A stretch of DNA of 64,000 nt. Source: G965216255 sp965216255 (lineage in GTDB: Bacteria > Bacteroidota > Rhodothermia > Rhodothermales > Bin80). Under the pieces are notes generated by a model. The model saw only the letters and a program-made list of their open reading frames with translations, had not been told where the DNA came from and ran no database searches. The stretch covers positions 4,278,001-4,342,000 of the forward strand of contig OZ244148.1 of assembly GCA_965216255.1 (NCBI GenBank). The letters are read 5' to 3'. The stretch's first letter is position 1, and each line of letters begins with the position of its first letter. Below, piece after piece: positions 47,831-57,799 of this stretch. Position numbers and translations under genes: made by a program.

Positions 47831-48512
47831 TGCCGACCAGCATCTCCCGTTTTCCGGGTGGACCCGCCTCACGCCGGATCTCATAGCCCGCGCCTGCCAA
47901 CGCGCGGCGAACCGCGCCAGCGGCAGAATAGGTTGCCAGGCGTCCTCCAGGCACGGTTGCATGGAAGAGTCGTGCGAGGAAGGTGGGCGTCCAGAGTTCC
48001 GGGTTGACCGCAGGGCTGAAGGCATCCAGATATACGCTGTCGAATGCTTCCTGCCCCAGGGGCTCTCGGGTGGCATCGCCCACGCGGAGATCCAGCGTGC
48101 ATTGCGCGAAGTCGAAACGATACGGGCCCGGCGGCACGGCCCGCGCCATGGAGCGCCGCCATGCTACCAGTGCTGCGCCGAGCTCCGGCATACCCAGCGC
48201 GGCCCCGTGGTTCAGTCTATCCAGCAGCGCCGCGGACGGCAGGTCGCGCTCCAGTGCCGTGTAGTGCAGCGTGCTACCCTGCGCGGCCTGCGCCGTGATC
48301 AGGAAATTGAGCCCGGTCCCGAAGCCCACTTCCAGGACGCGGCCCGGCAGGCGGAGGCAGGTGCCGCGCAGAAAGACATGCCGCGCTTCCGCAGCCGCTC
48401 CGAACGTGGAATGGTAGGTTTGCCGATAGGTCTGCGAATAGAGCGTGGACACGCCGTCAGCCGTGGGAACGACACAATGGCCCCGGTCCGTACTCGTGTG
48501 TTCGTGCGCCAT
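47802..48512 (-). CDS. mnmD: tRNA (5-methylaminomethyl-2-thiouridine) methyltransferase, MnmD-type
   Basis: 236 aa. All hallmarks of the MnmC methyltransferase domain are visible: DGVSTLYSQTYRQTYHSTFG, HVFLRG, VLEVGFGTGLNFLI (AdoMet motif I), VYLDAFSPAVNPELWTP and LATYSAAGAVRRALAGAGYE, ending GPPGKREMLV. It methylates nm5U34 to mnm5U34 in tRNA. It is a stand-alone domain here; the FAD domain of classical MnmC is not fused. It is divergent from the MntR-type gene with a 45-bp gap. Confidence 0.9.
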   Translation of the reverse strand: MAHEHTSTDRGHCVVPTADGVSTLYSQTYRQTYHSTFGAAAEARHVFLRGTCLRLPGRVLEVGFGTGLNFLITAQAAQGSTLHYTALERDLPSAALLDRLNHGAALGMPELGAALVAWRRSMARAVPPGPYRFDFAQCTLDLRVGDATREPLGQEAFDSVYLDAFSPAVNPELWTPTFLARLFHATVPGGRLATYSAAGAVRRALAGAGYEIRREAGPPGKREMLVGIRGRPRQTP

Positions 48513-48557
48513 AAGTTGGGGGATCCAGCTACCCGCCGGTCGGTTGTACCAGGCGTC

Positions 48558-49220
48558 ATGCCTCGTACGCCTTTACTCAGCCCGGCGGTCCAGGACTATC
48601 TCAAGGCCATTTACAAGCTTGAGACGGACAAGGCCTCGACCACGGACCTTGCCCGCACGCTCGGCGTCTCGTCCGCTTCGGTGACGAACATGATGCAGCG
48701 TTTGGCGAAGGCTAAGCTGGTGGAATACGAGTCCTACCGTGGAGTCTGCCTCACGGCGGCGGGAGAGAAGATAGCCCTGGAAATCCTGCGTCACCACCGA
48801 CTGCTTGAAACGTATCTGAAAGAGGTGCTGGGCTATTCCTGGGCGCAAATGCATGAGGAGGCCGAACACCTGGAGCACCATATTTCCGAAGAGTTCGAGC
48901 AGCGCATCGACGCGCTACTGGGGTATCCGACCCACGATCCGCACGGGCATCCCATTCCCACGGCAGATTTGGAACTGGCCGAAGCGGATTCGACGCCGCT
49001 CGTGCAGATCGAAGCCGGGCAGACGGTACGGGTGCTGGAGGTATCCGACGTGGATGCCGAACGGCTCCAGTATCTGGAGGACATTGGACTCCTTCCACGG
49101 AATGCGGTAGATATCGTGGCAAAGGCGCCGTGCAAGGGACCGATCACGCTGCGCATCAATGGGCGGGAGCACGTGGTAGGCTACCACGTGGCCAGCGCCG
49201 TGCAGGTGGTTTCGGAGTAG
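48558..49220 (+). CDS. DtxR/MntR-family metal-dependent transcriptional regulator
   Basis: 220 aa from the ATG at 48558. It has an N-terminal winged helix (SPAVQDYLKAIYKLETDKAS, TDLARTLGVSSASVTNMMQR, KAKLVEYESYRGVCLT), a dimerisation and metal-binding domain (HHRLLETYLKEVLGYSWAQM, HEEAEHLEHHISEEFEQRID) with the usual His/Glu/Cys-type ligands partly replaced, and a C-terminal SH3/FeoA-like domain (VRVLEVSDVDAERLQYLEDI). It would repress metal uptake genes when manganese or iron is bound. No target transporter is adjacent, so regulation is at a distance. It is convergent with arginase (stops 10 bp apart). Confidence 0.87.
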   Translation: MPRTPLLSPAVQDYLKAIYKLETDKASTTDLARTLGVSSASVTNMMQRLAKAKLVEYESYRGVCLTAAGEKIALEILRHHRLLETYLKEVLGYSWAQMHEEAEHLEHHISEEFEQRIDALLGYPTHDPHGHPIPTADLELAEADSTPLVQIEAGQTVRVLEVSDVDAERLQYLEDIGLLPRNAVDIVAKAPCKGPITLRINGREHVVGYHVASAVQVVSE

Positions 49221-49229
49221 AGAGGGCCC

Positions 49230-50120
49230 CTAGAGGATGGTCTTGCCAAGAAGCGAGGCCAAGAGCTGCGCCGCCAGCTCCGCTGTCCCGTTGCGATCGT
49301 CCAGTAACGGATTGATTTCCACCACGTCAACGGATACTACACGAGCGTCTTCCGCAATCAACTCCATCAACAGGTGTGCCTCCCGCGTGCTGAGGCCTCC
49401 CGCGACCGGCGTCCCTACGCCGGGCGCAAACATCGGATCGATGCTGTCGACATCGAAGCTGACGTGTAGGCGGTCAAAATGCCGCAGTCTGTGAAGGGCT
49501 TCTCTAACGACGACGCCGATGCCCCGTTCGTCCACCTGGCGCATGGTGTAAAGGCCGAGTTTCTGCTCTGCGAGCATGTCGCGTTCGCGACGGTCAGTGT
49601 CCCGGAGGGCGATGAGCATGACGTCTTCCGGGCGGATTTTTGCGCCAGCGCGTCCCACGTTCACAAGCGTTTCGGGGCCACGTCCGCATAGCACGGCAAG
49701 GGGCATGCCGTGCACGTTCCCACTTGGCGACGTTCGGGGCGTATTGAAATCTGCATGGGCATCGATCCACAGAATGCCCGCCGGCCCGGCGTGCGTGGCA
49801 CCGCCCACGGTGCCTATGGCGATGGAATGATCGCCGCCCATGACCAGGGGAAGGTAGCCATCTGCTAGCGACGCGCGGACGGCTTCGTAAATCTTCTCAC
49901 ACGACGTGCGGAAGGGCTTGATGAAGGCAGTGCCGGACGTCTCCGTCAGCGATCCACGGATGGCTACTTCGACATTGCCGGAGTCTTCCACCCTAAGGTC
50001 CAACTGACGGAGTCGTTGCGCCAGCCCGGCGTACCGCAGTGCGGTGGGCCCGACATCGACACCCCTCAGGTGCTGTCCCAGGTCCATCGGAGCGCCTATT
50101 AGGCGAATGGGGCGTGGCAT
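49230..50120 (-). CDS. rocF: arginase
   Basis: 296 aa ureohydrolase. Manganese ligands are all in place: GGDHS (His98), WIDAHADFNTP (Asp120, His122, Asp124) and SFDVDSIDP (Asp223, Asp225). The guanidine-binding loop PSGNVHGMPLA and the GTPVAGGLSTREA segment identify arginase over agmatinase. It converts arginine to ornithine and urea. It lies divergent from the ABC exporter start with a 44-bp gap. Confidence 0.93.
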   Translation of the reverse strand: MPRPIRLIGAPMDLGQHLRGVDVGPTALRYAGLAQRLRQLDLRVEDSGNVEVAIRGSLTETSGTAFIKPFRTSCEKIYEAVRASLADGYLPLVMGGDHSIAIGTVGGATHAGPAGILWIDAHADFNTPRTSPSGNVHGMPLAVLCGRGPETLVNVGRAGAKIRPEDVMLIALRDTDRRERDMLAEQKLGLYTMRQVDERGIGVVVREALHRLRHFDRLHVSFDVDSIDPMFAPGVGTPVAGGLSTREAHLLMELIAEDARVVSVDVVEINPLLDDRNGTAELAAQLLASLLGKTIL

Positions 50121-50164
50121 GGTCGCGGCTGGATCCGCCAGGATACGGGGGCGTTCGACGTCGC

Positions 50165-51964
50165 ATGCGTCCCCTGGCCCGATTAAATCATTTCTTCGTT
50201 GCCTATCGGCGTCTGTACATCCCGGGACTGCTTTTTACCATAGTCTCCGCCATATTTGCCATCGCCGTACCAATGGTTGTGCGGCAGGCCGTGGACAGCA
50301 TTCCCCGATTTGTTGTTCTGTACCATCAATTTAAGGATTCGGAAGCTCAGGGTCCGCTGTTTGCGGACTTCTTCGTCACGCTACTGATATTTGGTTTCAT
50401 TGTCATCGGTCTGAGCCTGGCCAGCGGCGTCTGTTCATTCCTCATGCGACAGACTGTCGTGGTAGCGTCTCGGCACATTGAATTCGATCTGCGGAACGCG
50501 CTGTACGAGCACATTCAGACGCTCTCGCGCGGCTACTATGCGGGCACATCCACCGGTGATGTGATAACGCGCTCCACTAGTGATATCGAACAGGTGCGCC
50601 GCTACATTGGTCCGGCCATCATGTATATCACGCGCGCGGTGGTCATCATGGTCACAGCCGTGATTGCCATGCTGATTATCTCGCCCAGATTGACGACATA
50701 TGCACTTGCCCCCATGCCGCTGCTGGCTGTGGCGGTATTCTTCGTCGCGCACATGGTCTACGGCCGGAGCGTGGCGCTCCAGCGGCAGTATGCGCGGCTT
50801 ACCAGCCGCGTGCAGGAGGCCCTCTCCGGCATCCGGATCCTGAAGGCGTACGCCCGGGAGGAGTCTGAAGCCCAGGCTTTTGAGGTGGAAAGTGCAGCCT
50901 ACAGGGGGCGTATGCTGTCCCTGGCCAAGGTAGAAGCGGCCTGGCGCCCCGTCTTTGTTACCGTCATTGGGTTATCGCAAATCCTCGTAGTCTGGATGGG
51001 GGGCAAGCTGGTAGCCGAAGGCCTCATCACTATCGGCAACATAGTCGAGTACATGATCTACATCGCCTTGATAACGTGGCCGGTGGCGGCGCTGGGATTC
51101 GTGATTTCCATGGTGCAGCGGGCTTCTGCCTCCATTAGCCGCATATACGCGATTCTCGATACGGAGCCCGAAATCCAGGATACGGACGACACGGATGTCT
51201 CAGTCAAAGAGGTCACAGGCGGTATCTTGTTCGAGCGCGTATGCTTCCGCTACCACGATGCCACGGAGTGGGTACTGGAAGACATCTCGTTTTCCATTCC
51301 TGCTGGCGGCACGCTCGCGCTGGTTGGGCGGACGGGCTCGGGGAAGACTACCCTGGTAGAGCTCATTGCCCGGCTCCACGATCCGACAAGTGGTGTCGTG
51401 CGGATCGATGGAAGAAACGCGCGCACGATTCCCGTCGCCGTGCTGCGAGGCGCCGTCGGGCACGTCCCGCAGGACGTGTTTCTTTTTAGCGAGACCGTAG
51501 CCAGCAACATTGCTTTTGGGCGGCTAGGCGCCGAACAGGAAGAGATCGAGCGGGCAGCTGCGGAAGCCGAGCTTCTGGATAACGTGCTGGATTTCCCGGA
51601 TGGCTTCGACACATTTGTGGGTGAGCGGGGCGTAACCCTGTCGGGGGGGCAGAAACAGCGTGCGTCATTGGCTCGCGCACTTGTGCGCGATCCCCGAATC
51701 CTAATCCTGGACGATGCCCTTAGCAGCGTCGACACGAAAACGGAACATAGTATTCTGACGCACCTTCGGCGGCGCTACGGTAAGCAGACTCTGGTGATTG
51801 TGAGCCATCGTATTTCGACCGTGCAGGACGCGGACCTCATTCTCGTGCTGGACGAAGGACGTATCACGGAGCAGGGCACCCATGCTGAGCTGGTGCGAGG
51901 CGAAGGAATGTACGCGAAGCTGTATCGAAGGCAGCTTCTTGAGGCTGAAATCGATGCGCTGTAA
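50165..51964 (+). CDS. ABC exporter half, degenerate-catalytic-site subunit
   Basis: 599 aa from the ATG at 50165; the longer frame upstream lies in the arginase start region. Six predicted membrane helices are followed by a nucleotide-binding domain with Walker A GRTGSGKT (388-395), signature TLSGGQKQRA (LSGGQ 492-496) and Walker B ILILDDALSSVD. The catalytic glutamate is replaced by aspartate (D517). This is typical of heterodimeric type IV exporters. Its partner is the ABC gene at 52899-54683. A ribonuclease Z gene separates the two by small gaps. Confidence 0.93.
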   Translation: MRPLARLNHFFVAYRRLYIPGLLFTIVSAIFAIAVPMVVRQAVDSIPRFVVLYHQFKDSEAQGPLFADFFVTLLIFGFIVIGLSLASGVCSFLMRQTVVVASRHIEFDLRNALYEHIQTLSRGYYAGTSTGDVITRSTSDIEQVRRYIGPAIMYITRAVVIMVTAVIAMLIISPRLTTYALAPMPLLAVAVFFVAHMVYGRSVALQRQYARLTSRVQEALSGIRILKAYAREESEAQAFEVESAAYRGRMLSLAKVEAAWRPVFVTVIGLSQILVVWMGGKLVAEGLITIGNIVEYMIYIALITWPVAALGFVISMVQRASASISRIYAILDTEPEIQDTDDTDVSVKEVTGGILFERVCFRYHDATEWVLEDISFSIPAGGTLALVGRTGSGKTTLVELIARLHDPTSGVVRIDGRNARTIPVAVLRGAVGHVPQDVFLFSETVASNIAFGRLGAEQEEIERAAAEAELLDNVLDFPDGFDTFVGERGVTLSGGQKQRASLARALVRDPRILILDDALSSVDTKTEHSILTHLRRRYGKQTLVIVSHRISTVQDADLILVLDEGRITEQGTHAELVRGEGMYAKLYRRQLLEAEIDAL

Positions 51965-51967
51965 CGT

Positions 51968-52888
51968 ATGACGGTCATCCCTCTTGGCACGGCCTCAGCT
52001 GCTCCCACGCGCAATCGCCACCTGTCGGCCACCGCCGTACTGCATGCCGGGCATATCGTGCTTTTTGACTGCGGCGAGGGAACGCAATTCCGGCTCATGG
52101 AAGCAGGTCTGCGGCATGGTCGCATCAGGGCCATATGCATTACCCACCTTCACGGGGATCATTACTTTGGCCTGTTCGGGCTCATTGCTACCATGGACCT
52201 GGCGGGTCGCACCGTGCCGCTGACGGTGGTTGCGCCTTCGCCGCTTGCCGATGCCCTCGAGCGTCTGCCGGGCTTGGATCGCACAGACCGGACCTTTGAG
52301 ATCAAGCATGTTTCGCTGCGCGAGGGCTGTTCGCCGGAACTGGTCTACGAGAGCCGGAGCGCGACAGTGGAGGCTCGTCCCCTTGAGCACCGCGTTTACA
52401 CAGTCGGGTACCGGTTCGAAGAGCGGCCCCGCCCGGGCACTCTGGATGTCACGAGGGCGCAAAGCCTGGGGATAAGCGCATACGATCACTACCGCACGCT
52501 CAAGCACGGGGAAGCGGTTACGCTGGCCAATGGCTCGACCGTACTTCCTGAGGAAGTCATTGCTGCTGCGCCGCCGCCGCGGTCCTTCGCCTATATTATG
52601 GACACGCGCCCGTGCAAGGCGGCCCTGCGTCTGGCGGCGCAGGCTACGCTCGTTATCCACGATGCGACGTTTGGAGAATCTCACCGAGAGCGCGCCCGGT
52701 TAACGGGGCATTCCACCGCGCGAGAGGCGGCCGGTGTGGCGCGGCGGGCCGGGGCACGTCGGCTCCTTCTTGGCCACTTCAGCGGACGCTATTCCGACGT
52801 ATCCTCGCTGGTGCGAGAAGCACGGGAGGTCTTTCCAGACACGGAGGCCGCAGAAGAGCTGGAGCACTACAAACTGGAATCGAGGTAG
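51968..52888 (+). CDS. rnz: ribonuclease Z
   Basis: 306 aa metallo-beta-lactamase fold nuclease. It contains LFDCGEGTQFRL, THLHGDHYFGLFGL (His60, His62, Asp64, His65), the EHRVYTVGYRFEE exosite region and the C-terminal LLLGHFSGRY. It processes tRNA 3' ends. It starts 3 bp after the first ABC half and ends 10 bp before the second, so all three genes are almost certainly one transcript. Confidence 0.94.
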   Translation: MTVIPLGTASAAPTRNRHLSATAVLHAGHIVLFDCGEGTQFRLMEAGLRHGRIRAICITHLHGDHYFGLFGLIATMDLAGRTVPLTVVAPSPLADALERLPGLDRTDRTFEIKHVSLREGCSPELVYESRSATVEARPLEHRVYTVGYRFEERPRPGTLDVTRAQSLGISAYDHYRTLKHGEAVTLANGSTVLPEEVIAAAPPPRSFAYIMDTRPCKAALRLAAQATLVIHDATFGESHRERARLTGHSTAREAAGVARRAGARRLLLGHFSGRYSDVSSLVREAREVFPDTEAAEELEHYKLESR

Positions 52889-52898
52889 CCGATAGCCC

Positions 52899-54683
52899 AT
52901 GGCGACAGAAAGCAAAGGCCTGGACCAGCGGTTGCTGCGGCGCATCGTGGCCTACTTGATGCCGTACAAGGGATGGGTAGGTCTCGCCTTTTTGCTGGTG
53001 TTGGTGTCCGCCTTCCTGGGTCCGCTGCGACCGAAGCTGGTGCAGCTTGCTATCGACAACTACATCGTGCCTGGAGACCTCTCAGGACTGCGGATCATCA
53101 TATTGATTCTTCTGGGAGCTCTCATGCTTGAGGGCATTCTGGCCTTCACCAATGCCTACCTCACACAGTGGATCGGCCAGCAGGCCATATTTGATGTACG
53201 TGTACGCGTCTACCGCCATATACAGCGGCAGGCCCTGAGTTTTTTCGACCGTACGCCCATTGGTCGCCTCATTACTCGCACCACATCCGACGTTGAGGCG
53301 CTCAGCGACGTCCTGTCGGCGGGTGTCATAGTGATTCTTGGAGACCTGTTTCGCCTGATCTTCATTACCGCCTTCATGTTTTCGCTGGACTGGGTGCTTG
53401 CACTGGTAACCATCGGGATCATGCCACTGATGCTATGGGTGACGATGTGGTTCAAGTGGAAGGTGCGAGGGCAGTACCGCGAGACGCGGCGGCAGGTGGC
53501 TCGCATGAACGCGTTTCTGCAGGAGCACGTCACGGGGATGAGCATCGTACAGCTTTTCGGGCGCGAGCGCGAGGAGATGCGGCGCTTCCGTGCCATCAAT
53601 GACGAGCACCGCATCGCCCAGCTAAAGACCGTCTTTTATTATGCGCTGTTCTGGCCGGCCGTGGATATTCTGGCCTCTACCGCAATCGGGCTGGTGCTGT
53701 GGTCCGGCGGTGTGCAGGCCCTTACGGGAGGGTTAACGGTCGGAGTTCTGATCGCCTTCATTCAGTATGCGCGGCAGTTCTTCGAGCCCATCCGGAATCT
53801 GTCCGACCAGTTTAATACGCTTCAGGGAGCCATGGCCGGGGCGGAGCGAATTTTCGATGTACTCGATCGTGACCAGTCGTTGCCGGAAATAGAGAATCCA
53901 GAATCCTCCAAGCAACTGAGGGGCCTCATAGAGTTTCGGAATGTGTGGTTCAGTTATGACGGCGGTGATGCCGAAGAGCCGAACTGGGTCCTGCGCGACG
54001 TTTCCTTTACCATCCGGCCGGGCCAGAACGTGGCCATCGTGGGCGCTACCGGAAGTGGCAAGACGACCATCATCAGCCTGCTGATGCGCTTCTATGACAT
54101 TCAGAAAGGTCAAATTCTTCTGGACGGCAAGGAACTCCGAAGCTTTCAGCTGCGACATCTCAGGTGGTGCATCGGGCTGGTATTGCAGGACGTTTTTCTG
54201 TTTTCAGGGTCTGTAGAGCGCAATATTACGCTGGAGCATCCAGAGATTACGCACGAGGACGTGGTGGAGGCCGCGACCCTGATTGGTGCGGACGGCTTTA
54301 TCGAACGCCTGCCGGGAGGTTACCAGCATGACGTCCGCGAGCGCGGCACATCGCTTTCGCATGGACAGCGCCAGCTTCTGTCCTTCGTGCGAGCACTGGT
54401 TTTTGATCCGGACGTACTGGTGCTGGATGAAGCTACCTCCAGTGTGGATACAGAGACGGAACAGGTCATACAGCAGGCTCTGGATACGCTATTGAAAGAT
54501 CGTACGTCCCTGGTCGTAGCGCACCGGCTCTCCACGATTCGTCACGCGGACCGAATTCTGGTGTTGCACAAGGGTATTCTCCGTGAGCAGGGTACGCACG
54601 AAGAATTATTAGCGGCCAATGGGCTATACCGGCGCCTCTATGAATTGCAGTACCAAGACCAGGAGCAGCGGACGGCGGCTTGA
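52899..54683 (+). CDS. ABC exporter half, canonical Walker B subunit
   Basis: 594 aa, with six predicted helices and a nucleotide-binding domain: Walker A GATGSGKT (382-389), a deviant signature SLSHGQRQ (LSHGQ 486-490, Gly to His) and canonical Walker B VLVLDEATSSVD (Glu511). Its weak signature would face the degenerate Walker B of the partner, while its full Walker B faces the partner's normal LSGGQ. This is the exact asymmetry of heterodimeric exporters such as TM287/288, LmrCD or BmrCD. Substrate unknown (lipid or drug likely). Confidence 0.93.
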   Translation: MATESKGLDQRLLRRIVAYLMPYKGWVGLAFLLVLVSAFLGPLRPKLVQLAIDNYIVPGDLSGLRIIILILLGALMLEGILAFTNAYLTQWIGQQAIFDVRVRVYRHIQRQALSFFDRTPIGRLITRTTSDVEALSDVLSAGVIVILGDLFRLIFITAFMFSLDWVLALVTIGIMPLMLWVTMWFKWKVRGQYRETRRQVARMNAFLQEHVTGMSIVQLFGREREEMRRFRAINDEHRIAQLKTVFYYALFWPAVDILASTAIGLVLWSGGVQALTGGLTVGVLIAFIQYARQFFEPIRNLSDQFNTLQGAMAGAERIFDVLDRDQSLPEIENPESSKQLRGLIEFRNVWFSYDGGDAEEPNWVLRDVSFTIRPGQNVAIVGATGSGKTTIISLLMRFYDIQKGQILLDGKELRSFQLRHLRWCIGLVLQDVFLFSGSVERNITLEHPEITHEDVVEAATLIGADGFIERLPGGYQHDVRERGTSLSHGQRQLLSFVRALVFDPDVLVLDEATSSVDTETEQVIQQALDTLLKDRTSLVVAHRLSTIRHADRILVLHKGILREQGTHEELLAANGLYRRLYELQYQDQEQRTAA

Positions 54684-54949
54684 GCGGGCGGTACATCGAC
54701 GTTCTGCCGCGCCCGCCACATTGTAGGAGCGGAAGCATCCGGCGAAGCCCCTGCTCACAAGATAGGATTCACTGGATGCTTACACTTAGCCCGAGCGCCC
54801 TATTATTGTAATGACAGTCAAGAAGAATTCGTAGGGCCGTCGAAGCGGCTCTTCTCTGAGTGCGCCTTTTGAATGGGCGCTCATACTTTGGTCAATTGGC
54901 GGGTGTAAACGGAAACTGCACGTTCTTACGAGATGCTGTCCAGTGCCCC

Positions 54950-56110
54950 TTATTCACTAATCCTGTATGCAACCACATACGGATCACCAGATGCGGCTTT
55001 GCCACTGCCGTAGGCCCGGCCGGCCTTGATGGCGTACAGATCTACACTGGATGGCAAAACGGCTTCAGCGACAACGGCGCTCGCTGCATTCAAGATGGAC
55101 CACATGGCGGTGGATGCATCTTGGTCCGCCGTGATTTTGACCCAGACCCGCTCCATATCATCAACGACAAACGTTCCGTAGGCAGGCATGGTCTTGTGTA
55201 AGTCGGTTTCACGAATGATTTTCCTGGCCGATCTCGATCTGCCGACCAGATAGGCATCAATGTCCCTGTTCGTGACGGGCAGGGCCTGGTGTTGGTGCCT
55301 AATTGATCTCTGCACCTCCCCATCAGTGGTACTTAGCGCAATGTCAATGGTCTCGCTCCATCCCGAATACAGCTGGCCGCTGGCGCTCAAGCGAAATGTG
55401 TTCTCTCGTCCGAAAGGCATCGGAAAAACCGACATTCCAGAGCCATCGGTCCACACGATAGATTCGCTGCTCGGCAGGCTCATTACCGGCTCTCCCAACA
55501 CCGCACCTCGCCTGTTTACGAGATTGACCACAGCAAATCGGTCGGCATCGAGCGCAAGTCCCGTACCGGATCCGGGAGCCCAGTATGGCGCCGTGTATTG
55601 GATTAGCATTCCTTTGTCTGTAAAGCCAATAATTTTGGAGGGCCTGCTGAAATCATCTCCTTCAATGGAAGCACTGTAAGCGAACCTGTGGCTTATCGGC
55701 TCAAATAGCGACAGCCGCTCGCTTTGAGCATCAAATACAGCGACGGAATCCCCAGGGGCAATCGCTACGCTGAATGCCCGCGTGAATTCTCCTGGTCCCT
55801 CCCCACGACTACCGATGCGATCCACAAGCTCGCCGGTATCGGCGAAAACATTTACGGATTCCGACGTCCAATCTGCGACGAAAAGCTGACCGGCGGAATT
55901 GACAGCTATATCCAATATGCGGCCAAACAAGATGGTGTTTTCCTCAGTCTCCTCCCCAACTCGAAAAACCTCTGTTAGCTCCAGTCGCTCAGGGGTATCC
56001 GCCGGCTGAGAATGGGCTCTGCCGCTGGACCACAGCATTACAGTCGTGTTAAGCAGAATGCCGCAAAGAACTAAAGCGGCATTGCCTATCGGAACAGCGC
56101 TTCGCTTCAT
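54950..56110 (-). CDS. exported six-bladed beta-propeller protein (paralogue B)
   Basis: 386 aa from the ATG at 56110 (MKRSAVPIGNAAL); a longer frame from 56155 is less likely. A hydrophobic signal segment (LVLCGILLNTTVMLW) is followed by SQ, a plausible cleavage site. The body parallels paralogue A at 26581: RIGSRGEGPGEFTRA, FVADWTSESVNVFADTG, DADRFAVVNLVNRRGAV and VFPMPFGRENTFRLSASGQ. Its function is unknown. An IS30 element ends about 50 bp upstream of the start, so the original promoter may be displaced. Confidence 0.82.
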   Translation of the reverse strand: MKRSAVPIGNAALVLCGILLNTTVMLWSSGRAHSQPADTPERLELTEVFRVGEETEENTILFGRILDIAVNSAGQLFVADWTSESVNVFADTGELVDRIGSRGEGPGEFTRAFSVAIAPGDSVAVFDAQSERLSLFEPISHRFAYSASIEGDDFSRPSKIIGFTDKGMLIQYTAPYWAPGSGTGLALDADRFAVVNLVNRRGAVLGEPVMSLPSSESIVWTDGSGMSVFPMPFGRENTFRLSASGQLYSGWSETIDIALSTTDGEVQRSIRHQHQALPVTNRDIDAYLVGRSRSARKIIRETDLHKTMPAYGTFVVDDMERVWVKITADQDASTAMWSILNAASAVVAEAVLPSSVDLYAIKAGRAYGSGKAASGDPYVVAYRISE

Positions 56111-56162
56111 CTTCGCAGTGCTTCTGGCATGCTGGGTGCATTCGCCAAACGCCAATTAAAGT

Positions 56163-57543
56163 CCGAAGTGCAACAACTGTAGACAAGGTAGTATGCCCCT
56201 GAGTAGAGACAGAAGATAGCACAGGCAACGCGGAAAACGAGCTTCTTCGGAGGGAGGGCGGAGCCCGACCGGAGAAGAAGCTGCTTGCTGGCCGAAGAAA
56301 TTCGCGCTCCTTGACCTTTGAGGCAGCCAATGCCGACGCGCGAGCATGGCTCTTCCCCTGCGTGTAGGCACGCATGATGTCACCCGAACATGGTACAATG
56401 GTCTATGGGTCTTTCTGGCGACGACCCGACTCAGACCATGGACGCGGAGGCTGCCACGCCCTCTAGTGCAGGAAGGAAAACCTCCGCCGGCGTGCGGTAG
56501 GCCAAGCATCGGCGCGGACGGTTGTTCAATTGCGCTTGCACCCGCCTCACCGCTGCCGGTTCAACCGTGTGAAAGTTGGTTGCCTTCGGGAAGTACTCTC
56601 GCACCAGGCCGTTGGTGTGCTCGTTCAGACCACGCTCCCAGGAGTGGTATGGCCTCGCAAAGTAAAACGATGCGGAAAGCGCGCTGGCGATCTGCCGATG
56701 ATGAGCGAACTCCTTGCCATTGTCCGCCGTGATAGTAAGTACGCCGGTCCTTTACCGGACTGAGACAACCTATGATCGCATGGCGGACCCCGATCGCAGC
56801 CTTTGACGCAACGTGCTCAAGAAACGTGAATTTCGAGGCGCGATCGACCATGGATACCAGTGCTCCCTGTTGTTTCGCCCCGATGATCGTATCAACCTCC
56901 CAGTCGCCTATCCGCGTCTTCTGCTCTACAATGGGATCACGTTCGCTGATGTCTACACGGTGCGGTATCAGGCCGCGCCCAGCACCGCTCTTGTTACGCC
57001 TGTTGTACCGCTTACCACGGCGACGCAGCAGCTTGTACAACGATCCGCCAGCCGCTCGGTCCGCCCAGCTATGCCTGTAAATCCATGTGGTGCTTACCGA
57101 AACGACACCATCACGACGAAGTCGACCCGAGACCTGCTCTGGACTCCAGTGCAGGGCGAGCTTCTCACGCACAAGAGACCACATCGCTTCAGTCATCTTC
57201 CGTGGACGCAACGATGCCTTCCTCCGCCGCCCGCTGGCCAAGCGGGTAGCCTGTTGATACCGGTAGCCCCTACCTCCGCTGTTGCGATGCAACTCCCGGC
57301 TGATCGTCGATGGCGAGCGACCCAACTGTCGCGCAATCTCGCGCAGCGAATCAGCTCGCTTCCTCAATGCGTGAATCTGGCACCTTTCCTCATAGGAAAG
57401 ATGATGATAGCCCGTCGCCATTTGATACCCTCCAATGATGTCTTAACGGAGCGTACCGGCATCATCTCGCTCACATGTAATCAGCGTGATGAATACGCGC
57501 TTGCTAGCGCGCTGTCATCCAAATCAAGTGTTGCACTTCGTTG
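56163..57543 (-). mobile_element. IS30-family element
   Basis: The ends are defined by an imperfect inverted repeat: CGAAGTGCAACAACT near 56167 on the plus strand and CGAAGTGCAACACTT near 57540 read inward on the minus strand. The size of about 1.38 kb is a little longer than average for IS30. It lies just upstream of propeller paralogue B. Confidence 0.6.
56431..57421 (-). pseudogene. IS30 transposase with frameshift
   Basis: The N-terminal half is normal: YEERCQIHALRKRADSLREI, SPSTISRELHRNSGG, SPEQVSGRLRRDG and IGDWEVDTIIGAKQQGALVS with the first catalytic Asp. Near 56755 one base is lost (VKDRR instead of VKDR-VLTITADNGKEFA, which carries the second Asp). The correct continuation lies in another frame: FYFARPYHSWERGLNEHTNG, REYFPKATNF and LNNRPRRCLAYRTPAEVF, ending at 56431. 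Without the shift the product would be about 330 aa, normal for IS30. Confidence 0.88.
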
Positions 57544-57799
57544 TTAAATGGGCCAAAGAATAACGGACGCAAATTAGAGATTATTATGTAGCCTGCCTAG
57601 AAACGGCGTTAGCATCGAAATCTGGATCATTGGAAGCGGCCCTGCCTCCCCGTACTTGCCCCGGCTTTATATCTTGGAAGCTCTGATCTAAGCAGTGATT
57701 TTGGACCAATTGAGCTACAGAGGCTCTGGAAGAGAAGAAAAAGCGTTGATTCTGTACTACAGACCGATGCTAAGTGTTTGAATTTGTTGGTTATCCATG

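Noticed and set aside
54690..54720. GC-rich inverted repeat (GCGGGCGG ... CCGCGCCCGC) after the second ABC gene as an intrinsic terminator
   Set aside because: The arms pair imperfectly and there is no T-run, so it cannot be called a terminator with confidence.
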